Source of the DNA: Ichthyobacteriaceae bacterium
GTDB lineage: Bacteria > Bacteroidota > Bacteroidia > Flavobacteriales > JADGDT01
Direction: 5' to 3'
DNA length: 34,386 nt
Assembly: GCA_023145615.1 (NCBI GenBank)
Contig: JAGLDK010000044.1
Coordinates: 1 to 34,386 of the forward strand
The notes beneath the pieces were generated by a model. The model was not told the origin of the DNA, ran no database searches, and was given only the letters and a program-made list of their open reading frames with translations. Shown piece after piece: positions 1 through 7,543 of this stretch (positions are counted from its first letter, which is position 1; each line of letters opens with the position of its first letter). The translations under genes and the position numbers were made by a program.

Positions 1-9
1 TGCTAGTTT

Positions 10-243
10 TTACAGTTCTTTATAAAATTTATGCTTGTTTGCTTTCTCTTTTTTCTTGTCGGCGTAATAATTAAACCCAATCATTACCAAAAATAAAATG
101 ATGTATTCGTACCATCTAAGCAAAAGTGTATCCATAATATCAACTCCATCTTTGTAATATGCTTTAGCAACCGTTCCGGCAATGTAAAGTATTAAAAATG
201 TTATGCTTTTTAAGAAAATTATTTTTAATTTATTGTTTATCAT
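10..243 (-). CDS. Small membrane protein of unknown function
   Basis: A 77-aa ORF with two hydrophobic segments (about residues 8-26 and 44-60) and a very basic tail (KKKEKANKHK), so probably a two-pass inner-membrane protein. Its ATG lies 14 bp inside the 3' end of ribF on the same strand, which implies co-transcription and probably translational coupling. I do not recognise a family. The overlap and coherent membrane topology support a real gene; no motif suggests an activity, and a direct link to flavin synthesis would be speculation. Confidence 0.65.
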   Translation of the reverse strand: MINNKLKIIFLKSITFLILYIAGTVAKAYYKDGVDIMDTLLLRWYEYIILFLVMIGFNYYADKKKEKANKHKFYKEL

Positions 244-1165
244 TTAATATTTTTTGAGCTGTTATTTTATCTTCTGCCAGTTGAAGTTTTAGTTCGTCTA
301 GTCCGTTGAATTTTTTTTCATCTCTTATTCTATCAACAAAAGCAATTTTTATATTTTTATGATAAATATTGCTATCGAAATCAAAAATATTTACTTCAAT
401 AGTTTTTCCTATACCGTTTACAGTTGGCCTAACTCCAATATTAAGCATACCTTTATAACGCATATTTTCAACTTCAACATACACAGCATAAACTCCATTT
501 TGAGGAATAAGTTTGTAGCTTTCGTTAATTATAATATTGGCTGTTGGAAATCCAATTTTGTTTCCTATTCTTTTTCCTTCTCCAACCTTGCCCGAAATAG
601 TATATTTTCTGCCCAAAAAATTCGATGCCTTTTTTACATCGCCTTCATCAATCAAGGCTTTTCTTATTTTTGTTGAACTAACCGAAATATCATCAATGTC
701 TTGTGCCGAAATTTCCTCAACATCAAAACCATATAACGGACCGTATTCTTTTAAATGACTGAAACTACCTTCTCTGTTTCTTCCAAATTGATGATCGTAG
801 CCAATAATTAATTTCGAAGTTCCAATTTTGTTAACCAAAATATTTTGTACAAATTCAAGAGAAGTTTTTCTCGAAAATTCTTTCGAAAACGGAAGTATTA
901 ATAAATGATCGATATTAGTTTTTCTGAGAAGTTCAATTTTCTCATCAATAGTATTAATAAGTTTTATGTCGATGTCTTTTTGAAGCACCATTCTGGGATG
1001 TGGAAAAAAAGTAAGCAATACACTTTCTCCACCTATTTGTTTTGCAGAATCAACCAACTTTTTTAATATAGTTTGATGTCCAATATGCACACCATCAAAC
1101 GTACCAGTAGTAACTACGGCATTGTTTAATTTCGTAAACTCCTCTAATGAATTATAAACCTTCAA
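230..1165 (-). CDS. ribF: Bifunctional riboflavin kinase / FAD synthetase RibF
   Basis: A cytoplasmic enzyme that phosphorylates riboflavin to FMN and then adenylates FMN to FAD. The N-terminal FAD synthetase domain (about 1-180) has the nucleotidyltransferase motif GTFDGVHIGH at residues 21-30, the GRNREG segment at 128-133 and SSTKIR near 163-168. The C-terminal riboflavin kinase domain (about 185-311) has GFPTAN at 205-210 and NIGVRPTV near 242-249. Its 311 aa match the usual length of about 310. It is the first gene of a minus-strand unit with the overlapping small membrane protein, and a good Bacteroidota promoter lies about 30 bp upstream of the ATG. Confidence 0.96.
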   Translation of the reverse strand: MKVYNSLEEFTKLNNAVVTTGTFDGVHIGHQTILKKLVDSAKQIGGESVLLTFFPHPRMVLQKDIDIKLINTIDEKIELLRKTNIDHLLILPFSKEFSRKTSLEFVQNILVNKIGTSKLIIGYDHQFGRNREGSFSHLKEYGPLYGFDVEEISAQDIDDISVSSTKIRKALIDEGDVKKASNFLGRKYTISGKVGEGKRIGNKIGFPTANIIINESYKLIPQNGVYAVYVEVENMRYKGMLNIGVRPTVNGIGKTIEVNIFDFDSNIYHKNIKIAFVDRIRDEKKFNGLDELKLQLAEDKITAQKILNDKQ

Positions 1166-1193
1166 GTTGATTTTTTTTGTGATTTTCAGTTTG

Positions 1194-1225
1194 CAAAAGT
1201 AGTATATTTTAATACATCAAGCAAA
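1194..1225 (-). promoter_or_regulatory. Promoter of ribF (TTTG-N20-TACTTTTG)
   Basis: On the minus strand, TTTG (1222-1225) is followed after 20 nt by TACTTTTG (1194-1201). This matches the Bacteroidota primary-sigma pattern (-33 TTTG, -7 TAnnTTTG). The predicted transcript start near 1189 leaves a leader of about 24 nt before the ribF ATG. Confidence 0.7.
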
Positions 1226-1274
1226 GCCTAATTTGTTAAGTAGTAGATGGTTTATAAAACTGATATTGTATTTG

Positions 1275-2591
1275 TTAGTTCATATATTTAATACGGAATT
1301 TTACAATTAATCCTAACGATCTAATTATCATCCAAACTGTAAAAGCAATCCATATTCCGTGTAGTTTTAATTCGTAAAAATCGGCAATAAAAATAGTAGG
1401 AGCAAAACCAATAAATGTGGCAGTTAAAAGTAAGTTTCTTAAATATTTTGCTTCTCCTAAACCTTTAAAAATACCATCGAAAGTAAACGCTATTGCATTA
1501 ATAGGTTGCATAATAATAACCATCCAAAAAACACTGTAAAACACGTTTAGTACTTCGGTGTTAGATGTAAAAAGTTTGCCAATAAAAGTGTATCCAATTG
1601 CGTAAACTCCACCAAGTATAATAGAAATTAGTATTGCATACTTGCTTAAATCTACTCCTAACTTCCAAAGTTTTTTATAATCTTTTGCACCAAGTAATTT
1701 ACCTGAAATTGCGTTTCCAGCATTTGCATATCCATCAATAAAGAATGACGAAAACAACCAAATATTCATAGCTATTGTTTGTGCTGCAATATATTCGGCA
1801 CCATAACCAGTAGCGTATTTGTTGGCTAAATAAATGGCATAGTTTAAAGCCACAGTTCTTAAAAATAAATTTAAACTCATTTTTAAAAGAGTACCTAATT
1901 CGGGGTGTATTTGTTTGCCAATTTTTAACGAAAATTGTGTTTTTGTAGTTAGTACCCAAATACTCATTATCATCATTAAAAATTGGGCTACTAAACTAGC
2001 ATAAGCAGCACCTTCAATACCCATTGCCGGAATTGATTTGTATCCGAAAACCAATAATAAATCGAGGCTAATGTTTACTAATCCGCCAATTATACTAATA
2101 TACATTGCGTATTTGGTATTTTGCAAACCTTGTAATGCTCCAAAAATTGAGAATGTAATTAACGTAAACGGAAACCCAAATGCTCGTATTTTAAAATACG
2201 ATACTGCATAATTTAAAACCAAACCATCAGCGTTGTAGTATTTAAAAATTTCTACAGCAAATATTGATGTTACGTAATACACAATTAAACTTAAAATCAG
2301 GTTCATGAAAATTGTTTGAGAAATCAACGTTTTAGTGTTTTCTACTTTTCCTGCACCTAAATTCTGAGATGTTAATGATGAAATTGCTGTTTTAGTTTGA
2401 GCAAGTACCCAAATTAATGCCGATAAAAAAGAACCTGCAATACCTACAGCTGCAAGTACCTCGGTTGAGTTATTTGGTATGTTTCCTACAATTGCAATAT
2501 CGCTAAGCGAAATTAAAGGTTCGGCAATACCTGCTAAAATTGAAGGCAGAGCTATTTTGTTTATTTCTTTAAGCGATATTTTATTACTCAT
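1275..2591 (-). CDS. MATE family multidrug/Na+ efflux transporter
   Basis: An inner-membrane antiporter of the MATE (MatE/NorM/DinF-like) family, expected to export drugs or metabolites in exchange for Na+ or H+. From the chosen start (MSNKISLKEINKIALPSIL) it is about 438 aa with roughly 12 hydrophobic segments, the usual family size. The N-terminal segment AGIAEPLISLSDIAIVG resembles the MATE first-helix signature with its conserved Pro and Asp. The ORF track extends it by 33 aa to a TTG at 2690. I reject that because the extension runs across a TACCTTTG promoter box, is not needed for the fold, and the ATG at 2591 suits family length. Substrate unknown. Confidence 0.9.
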   Translation of the reverse strand: MSNKISLKEINKIALPSILAGIAEPLISLSDIAIVGNIPNNSTEVLAAVGIAGSFLSALIWVLAQTKTAISSLTSQNLGAGKVENTKTLISQTIFMNLILSLIVYYVTSIFAVEIFKYYNADGLVLNYAVSYFKIRAFGFPFTLITFSIFGALQGLQNTKYAMYISIIGGLVNISLDLLLVFGYKSIPAMGIEGAAYASLVAQFLMMIMSIWVLTTKTQFSLKIGKQIHPELGTLLKMSLNLFLRTVALNYAIYLANKYATGYGAEYIAAQTIAMNIWLFSSFFIDGYANAGNAISGKLLGAKDYKKLWKLGVDLSKYAILISIILGGVYAIGYTFIGKLFTSNTEVLNVFYSVFWMVIIMQPINAIAFTFDGIFKGLGEAKYLRNLLLTATFIGFAPTIFIADFYELKLHGIWIAFTVWMIIRSLGLIVKFRIKYMN

Positions 2592-2614
2592 AATTTGTGT
2601 TAGTGTGTTTTTTG

Positions 2615-2642
2615 CAAAGGTAATTTTTTTGATGAACTTCAA
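2615..2642 (-). promoter_or_regulatory. Promoter of the MATE gene
   Basis: The minus strand reads TTG (2640-2642), 17 nt, then TACCTTTG (2615-2622), a clear TAnnTTTG -7 box. The predicted start near 2610 gives a leader of about 20 nt to the ATG at 2591, which decides against the longer ORF-track start. Confidence 0.6.
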
Positions 2643-2680
2643 TAACATCAAGTAGTAGTTGCAATACTCTGTTATAATAT

Positions 2681-2810
2681 CAATTATCAATGTGCAATTA
2701 TCAATTTAATACTCTAAAAATCAGTAAAATAAAGTATTAAGTAGATGGAGTGTTTCTAAGTCTAATTTTGTTGATTTGCAGCGTGTTACGGCAAAAGTAA
2801 CGGGCTATTA
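2681..2810. repeat. Intergenic repeat, copy A (before cysQ operon)
   Basis: About 130 bp that align nearly gap-free with 6330-6461. A 34-bp stretch is identical (2688-2721 against 6337-6370). The middle is diverged, and a conserved 3' core contains TTACGG...TAACGGG. In this copy GTTAC and GTAAC flank a short loop and could form a small hairpin. It lies between the divergent MATE gene and cysQ, about 245 bp before the cysQ ATG. It could be a dispersed repeat or a shared leader element. Confidence 0.75.
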
Positions 2811-2958
2811 AGTTGAGTAATTATAAAAGTATGTTTAAAATTAATAGTGTTATACTGTTCGCTTATAATTGCTTTATTTTTTAAATATAAGAATGAAAAA
2901 TACGGTATTAGTTCAGTTTACGGATAAGTAATGGTTTTAATAGAAAAACATACGTTTA

Positions 2959-2966
2959 TATATTTG
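2959..2966 (+). promoter_or_regulatory. Candidate -7 box for the cysQ operon
   Basis: TATATTTG fits TAnnTTTG and would start transcription near 2971, about 85 nt before cysQ. No convincing TTTG -33 box is seen at the right distance, so this is tentative. The rest of 2811-3054 is AT-rich and holds no ORF. A short TTACGGATAAGTAATGG at 2918-2934 resembles the core of the neighbouring repeat. Confidence 0.35.
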
Positions 2967-3054
2967 ATTTTTATAATTTCATAAACTATTATTAGTTAAT
3001 GTATTGTTAACTAGTTTAATGTGTAATGTTTCTATAAAGTAAAAAATTGATAAA

Positions 3055-3873
3055 ATGCTTGAAAAACTTCTTATTGCTATTAATGCATCTTTACATGCCG
3101 GAGGGGAAATAATGAAAATTTATAACTCAGAATTTGATGTTGAATATAAGGAAGATGAAAGTCCACTTACAATGGCCGATAAAAATGCACATGATTTAAT
3201 TGAAGGGTACTTGTTAAAAACTAATATTCATATTTTAAGTGAGGAAGGAAAACATGAAAGCTATGATGTTAGAAAAAAATGGAACGAACTTTGGATTGTT
3301 GATCCGCTTGATGGAACTAAAGAATTTGTAAAACGCAACGGAGAATTTACTGTAAATATTGCGTTGGTTGAGAATAATATACCAGTAATAGGTGTAATTT
3401 ATGTTGCTGCAACTAATGTGCTATATTTTGCCGAAAGCGAAATTGGTGCATTTAAAATTGTAGATATAAAACCAGATTTTGTAGCAGATAGTTTGTCTGA
3501 TTTATTGTCGATAGCCAAACAGTTACCTCTTACAAAAAGTAACGATATTTATACTGTTGTTGGTAGTAGATCTCATCAATCGGCCGATACTCAAGAGTAT
3601 TTTAATTCATTAAGAACTGATCATGGAGATATTAAAATTATGTCGATTGGAAGTTCTTTAAAATTATGCATGGTTGCCGAAGGAATTGCCGACGAATATC
3701 CAAGATATGCACCTACAATGGAGTGGGATATTGCAGCTGGGCAAGCAATAGTTACAGCTTCGGGCGGAAAGGTTATTGATTACGAAACTAAAAAGACTCT
3801 TTTATATAACCGAGAAAATTTACTTAATCCGTGGTTTACTGTAAGCTCTAGTAATGTACTTATTTCAGATTAA
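3055..3873 (+). CDS. cysQ: 3'(2'),5'-bisphosphate nucleotidase CysQ
   Basis: A member of the inositol monophosphatase superfamily that hydrolyses 3'-phosphoadenosine 5'-phosphate (PAP) to AMP, removing the inhibitory by-product of PAPS use. Metal-binding motifs are visible: LSEEG at residues 61-65, VDPLDGTKEF at 82-91 and MEWDIAAGQA at 222-231, in the family order. Its 272 aa are close to the usual length. It heads a plus-strand cluster with an SLC13 permease (13-bp gap) and cysC, which fits a PAPS/PAP role better than inositol phosphate hydrolysis. Confidence 0.93.
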   Translation: MLEKLLIAINASLHAGGEIMKIYNSEFDVEYKEDESPLTMADKNAHDLIEGYLLKTNIHILSEEGKHESYDVRKKWNELWIVDPLDGTKEFVKRNGEFTVNIALVENNIPVIGVIYVAATNVLYFAESEIGAFKIVDIKPDFVADSLSDLLSIAKQLPLTKSNDIYTVVGSRSHQSADTQEYFNSLRTDHGDIKIMSIGSSLKLCMVAEGIADEYPRYAPTMEWDIAAGQAIVTASGGKVIDYETKKTLLYNRENLLNPWFTVSSSNVLISD

Positions 3874-3886
3874 AAACCAATAAATT

Positions 3887-5665
3887 ATGTTCGATTACGA
3901 TATTCATAAAATTATTTTGCTACTGGTGCTTGTTGCCATTGTAGTATTTATGGTTATGGATAAAGTTAAGCCTAGTTTAGTGTTTGCTGTTGGTATTGTT
4001 ACGTTAATTACTACCGGCACAATTACAACTAACAACTACATGAATGGGTTGGCAAATCAATCGGTAATGTCAATTTTTTTATTAATTTTTATAACGGTCG
4101 GTATTCGGAGAAATTTTGATATTATGAGTTTCTTCGATTCGTTGTTTGGTACACATAATTCTCGATTATCATTTGTTTTTAAATTAACATCAAGCGTTGC
4201 AATAATGTCGTCGTTTATGAACAATACACCCATTGTTGCAATGATGATTCCTTATGTTTCTAAAACTGCAAAACGCTACGGGGTATCTCCATCAAAATTA
4301 CTTCTTCCATTGTCGTTTGCTGCTATTTTAGGAGGGATGATAACCGTAATTGGTACGTCAACAAACTTGGTGCTAAACGGTATGTTAATTGCAAATAACG
4401 AACCTCCTTTTAAATTTTCCGATTTTTTTATTCCTGGTATTTTAGTTACCGGAGTAGGGGTTTTATATATGTCGATATTTTCGGGAAAATTACTTCCAAA
4501 TAATCCAACAGCTATAACCGAAATAAAACGTAAAAAGAAAGAATATTTTATAGAAACCCGATTAGTTGAAAATAGTATTTCAATTGGTAAAACAGTTAGA
4601 GATGCACAGCTTAGAAACTTGCCTGGAGTTTATTTATTAGAAATTTTAAGAGGTAAAAAACTAATAACACCTGTATCTCCAAACGAAGTTTTAGAAGCCG
4701 ATGATTGTTTGATTTTTGTTGGTAACACAAACAAAGTTATTGATTTGTTAAACCATCGTAAAGATTTGGTATATTCTAAATCAACCGATGATGTTGAATT
4801 AGAAAAATTAAATATTATTGAAGTTGTAATACCTGTTAATTCAAGTTTAAACGGCAAAACTATAAAGAAAAGTAATTTCAGAAACAACTTCGATTCAACT
4901 GTAATTGGAGTACATAGAAATGGAGAAAATTTAAGTGGAAAAATAGGAGATATTACTCTGAAATATGGCGATTTACTTTTAATGGTTATTGGAAAATATT
5001 TTAGCGATAAAACCGATAACAACAAAGATTTATACATTGTATCGATGTTGCCAAAAAAAGTGTATTCAAGTAAAAAACGTAAGCAATGGTTTTTTATTTT
5101 TTCTACTATTTTAATGATAATAAGTTACTTTTTAAGCATACCATTAATCGAAATTTTAATGCTGATTGTGGTTTTAATGTTCTTGTTTAAATTCTTAACT
5201 ATTGATGAAATTAAACAGAATTTCGATTTGCATTTACTTATAATTTTGGCAAGTGCAATTACTCTTGGCAAGGCATTAATCGACACCGGATTGTCGAATG
5301 ATATTGTAGTTATATACAATAGCCTTTTTTATTCGTATGGTTCTTATACCATGCTAATAGGTTTGTATTTTTTAACTTTAATACTAACATCTTTTGTTAC
5401 TAATATTGCGGCAGTTTCCATAACATTTCCTTTAGCATATTCAATAGTTCAGGAATTAAATATTGATGGAACGCCCTTTTATTTAGCCATTGCTTTTGCC
5501 GCTTCAGCTGCGTTTTTAACCCCCGTTAGTTATCAGACTAATCTAATGGTTTATGGTCCGGGTTCGTATAATTTTCGTAACTTCATTAAGTTTGGTACAC
5601 CAATGGCTATAATATATTCAATAACAATACTTTTGTTTATTGCCCTAAAATATAATTTACTATGA
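3887..5665 (+). CDS. SLC13/DASS-family anion permease with two RCK_C domains (probable sulfate transporter)
   Basis: An inner-membrane carrier with N-terminal and C-terminal halves of the Na+/anion symporter fold separated by two soluble TrkA-C (RCK_C) domains at about residues 215-305 and 310-395. Family motifs are SFMNNTPIV near 109-117 and GTSTNLV at 156-162, mirrored in the second half by FVTNIAAVSITFP and SYQTNLMVYGPG. Its 592 aa match RCK_C-containing members. It lies between cysQ and cysC and overlaps the cysC start by 4 bp (ATGA), so translational coupling is likely and sulfate is the best substrate guess. Substrate is inferred from context, not residues. Confidence 0.9.
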   Translation: MFDYDIHKIILLLVLVAIVVFMVMDKVKPSLVFAVGIVTLITTGTITTNNYMNGLANQSVMSIFLLIFITVGIRRNFDIMSFFDSLFGTHNSRLSFVFKLTSSVAIMSSFMNNTPIVAMMIPYVSKTAKRYGVSPSKLLLPLSFAAILGGMITVIGTSTNLVLNGMLIANNEPPFKFSDFFIPGILVTGVGVLYMSIFSGKLLPNNPTAITEIKRKKKEYFIETRLVENSISIGKTVRDAQLRNLPGVYLLEILRGKKLITPVSPNEVLEADDCLIFVGNTNKVIDLLNHRKDLVYSKSTDDVELEKLNIIEVVIPVNSSLNGKTIKKSNFRNNFDSTVIGVHRNGENLSGKIGDITLKYGDLLLMVIGKYFSDKTDNNKDLYIVSMLPKKVYSSKKRKQWFFIFSTILMIISYFLSIPLIEILMLIVVLMFLFKFLTIDEIKQNFDLHLLIILASAITLGKALIDTGLSNDIVVIYNSLFYSYGSYTMLIGLYFLTLILTSFVTNIAAVSITFPLAYSIVQELNIDGTPFYLAIAFAASAAFLTPVSYQTNLMVYGPGSYNFRNFIKFGTPMAIIYSITILLFIALKYNLL

Positions 5666-6267
5666 TTGAAGAAACACTAAACATTATTCCGCACAAACAT
5701 ACTATCCAAAAGTTAGATAGAAACAAGCTTAATAATCATAAGTCGTTTGTAATATGGTTAACCGGATTATCAGGTTCGGGTAAATCAACTATTGCTAGTT
5801 CTGTTGAACGTAAACTTCATCAGCTTGGAGTTAGAACTTATATTTTAGACGGAGACAATGTTAGAAACGGACTTAATAAGGATTTAGATTTTACATCAAA
5901 AAGTAGAGAAGAAAATATACGACGCATAGCCGAACTTTCGAACTTATTTATTGATTCGGGCACGGTTGTTATTTCTGCATTTATTTCTCCTTTCGAAAAA
6001 GATAGAGCTGGAGTTAAAAGCACAGTTGGTACAAATAATTTTGTAGAAGTTCATGTTGATTGTCCGCTTGAAATATGCGAACAACGAGATGTAAAAGGAC
6101 TTTATAAAATGGCTAGAAATGGAGAAATAAGCAATTTTACAGGAATAAGTTCTCCTTTTGAGGTTCCTACAAAACCCGATGTTATTGTTAATACTCATTT
6201 TCAGACTTTAAACGATTGTACTGCTGATGTTATGAAATTGATTAACCAAAAATTAGAATTAAAATAG
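5662..6267 (+). CDS. cysC: Adenylylsulfate (APS) kinase CysC
   Basis: Phosphorylates APS at the 3'-OH to give PAPS. The P-loop GLSGSGKST is at residues 35-43, followed by DGDNVRNGLN at 63-72, the SAFISPF segment carrying the family Ser, and the later KGLYKMARNGEI and FTGISSPFE elements that form the APS site. At 201 aa it has normal length. It starts inside the SLC13 stop codon (ATGA overlap). It is a stand-alone kinase, not fused to CysN as in some NodQ-type proteins. Confidence 0.95.
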   Translation: MIEETLNIIPHKHTIQKLDRNKLNNHKSFVIWLTGLSGSGKSTIASSVERKLHQLGVRTYILDGDNVRNGLNKDLDFTSKSREENIRRIAELSNLFIDSGTVVISAFISPFEKDRAGVKSTVGTNNFVEVHVDCPLEICEQRDVKGLYKMARNGEISNFTGISSPFEVPTKPDVIVNTHFQTLNDCTADVMKLINQKLELK

Positions 6268-6329
6268 TGTCAATAATTTAAAAGTATTGTAAACCCTACT
6301 ATATTTTTATTCAACATTCCGTTATTTAT

Positions 6330-6461
6330 AAATTAACAATGTGCAATTATCAATTTAATACTCTAAAAATAAGTAATATAGGATGTTAAATAGTTGTAGC
6401 GTTTTTAATGCCTTACATTGTTAATTTACAGTGTGTTACGGATAAAATTAACGGGGTATTA
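6330..6461. repeat. Intergenic repeat, copy B (before cysD-cysN)
   Basis: The partner of the repeat at 2681-2810, in the same orientation, with a 34-bp identical stretch and a conserved 3' core (CAG.GTGTTACGG..AAA.TAACGGG.TATTA). The hairpin arms here are GTTA/TAAC. It ends about 35 bp before the cysD ATG, much closer than copy A lies to cysQ. The ORF-track cysD ORF starts inside this repeat, which argues against that longer start. Confidence 0.75.
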
Positions 6462-6495
6462 CTATATTGATACAACAACTTTAATAATATTTACT

Positions 6496-7401
6496 ATGAA
6501 TAATTACAATTTAAACCACTTGAAAGAGCTAGAATCGGAAGCTATTTACGTTTTGCGTGAAGTAGCATCTCAGTTTCAGAACCCTGCAATTTTATTTTCA
6601 GGAGGAAAAGATTCAATAATACTTACACACTTAGCCTTAAAAGCTTTTTATCCTGCTAAAATTCCTTTTCCATTAGTTCATATCGATACAGGTCATAATT
6701 TTCCTGAAACAATAAAATTCAGAGATGATATTGTTGATAGATTGGGTGCTAGGCTAATTGTAGGTTCAGTACAAAACACTATAAACGATGGAAAAGTAAG
6801 AGAAGAAAGTGGAAGAGATGCAAGCCGAAACGCTTTGCAAACTGTTACTTTATTAGATGCTATTGAAGAAAATAAAATTGATTGTGCAATTGGTGGAGCT
6901 CGTAGAGATGAAGAGAAATCAAGAGCCAAAGAACGATTCTTTTCTCATAGAGACGAATTCGGACAATGGAACCCAAAGCATCAACGTGCCGAATTATGGA
7001 ACTTGTTTAATGGTAGAATGAATTCGGGAGAACATTTCAGAGCATTTCCTATTAGTAATTGGACTGAAATGGATGTTTGGCAATATATTCTTTCAGAAGG
7101 TATTGATGTGCCATCGTTGTACATTGCTCATAACCGAGAAGTTGTTTGGAGAAATAACACTTGGTTACCTTATTCTGATTTAATAAAACTACGCCCGGAG
7201 GAAGAGATAGTAGAAAAATTAGTGCGTTTCAGAACTCTTGGAGATATAACAATTACCGGAGCAATTGAATCGGGTGCCGATTCGTTAACAAAAGTTGTTG
7301 TTGAGGTTGCATCATCTCGTCAAACCGAAAGAGGTAATAGATCAGACGATAAGCGTTCTGAAACATCAATGGAAGATAGAAAAAGATTAGGGTATTTTTA
7401 A
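6496..7401 (+). CDS. cysD: Sulfate adenylyltransferase subunit 2 (CysD)
   Basis: The catalytic subunit of ATP sulfurylase, forming APS from sulfate and ATP with CysN. The PP-loop SGGKDS is at residues 35-40 counted from the ATG at 6496. GGARRDEEKSRAKER and the C-terminal RQTERGNRSDD stretch are typical of CysD. The protein is 301 aa from this start, the normal CysD length. The ORF-track start (TTG at 6418) adds 26 residues encoded by a repeat and is rejected. The cysN gene follows after 142 bp, longer than usual for this pair. Confidence 0.95.
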   Translation: MNNYNLNHLKELESEAIYVLREVASQFQNPAILFSGGKDSIILTHLALKAFYPAKIPFPLVHIDTGHNFPETIKFRDDIVDRLGARLIVGSVQNTINDGKVREESGRDASRNALQTVTLLDAIEENKIDCAIGGARRDEEKSRAKERFFSHRDEFGQWNPKHQRAELWNLFNGRMNSGEHFRAFPISNWTEMDVWQYILSEGIDVPSLYIAHNREVVWRNNTWLPYSDLIKLRPEEEIVEKLVRFRTLGDITITGAIESGADSLTKVVVEVASSRQTERGNRSDDKRSETSMEDRKRLGYF

Positions 7402-7405
7402 TATG

Positions 7406-7517
7406 CTATATCAACTAAAATATAAAAATGGTTATTAGTTAAAATTTAAACTTGACTTAATAATCCAAAAATATTATTAAAAACTATATAAGCTAAAATG
7501 CTAAAAAGTTGATGTAG
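7406..7517 (+). other. Long-range inverted repeat in the cysD-cysN spacer
   Basis: The 142-bp spacer carries CTATATCAACT (7406-7416) and AGTTGATGTAG (7507-7517). In RNA all 11 positions can pair (one as G-U), closing a loop of about 90 nt just after the cysD stop and 26 nt before cysN. It could be a partial terminator, a processing site or an RNA element adjusting the CysD:CysN ratio, or chance in an AT-rich spacer. Confidence 0.35.
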
Positions 7518-7543
7518 TTTTTAATACAAATACCCCCAAAATT

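Noticed and set aside
359-758. Plus-strand ORFs opposite ribF
   Set aside because: Shadow frames of ribF; no family features and no promoter.
2592-2690. 33-aa N-terminal extension of the MATE protein
   Set aside because: It starts at TTG and contains the TACCTTTG promoter box; the family starts at the MSNK position.
2792-2799. Minus-strand TACTTTTG box inside repeat copy A
   Set aside because: No -33 box at the right distance, the box is not kept in copy B, and MATE already has a closer promoter.
2786-2810. SAM or other known sulfur riboswitch in the paired repeat
   Set aside because: The element lacks the SAM-I and SAM-II consensus features I know; only a 5-bp stem is visible.
4630-5319. 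Minus-strand ORFs of 135 and 64 aa opposite the SLC13 gene
   Set aside because: Shadow frames of a strongly supported permease gene.
6418-6495. 26-aa N-terminal extension of CysD
   Set aside because: It is encoded by the intergenic repeat and starts at TTG; the ATG at 6496 gives normal CysD length.
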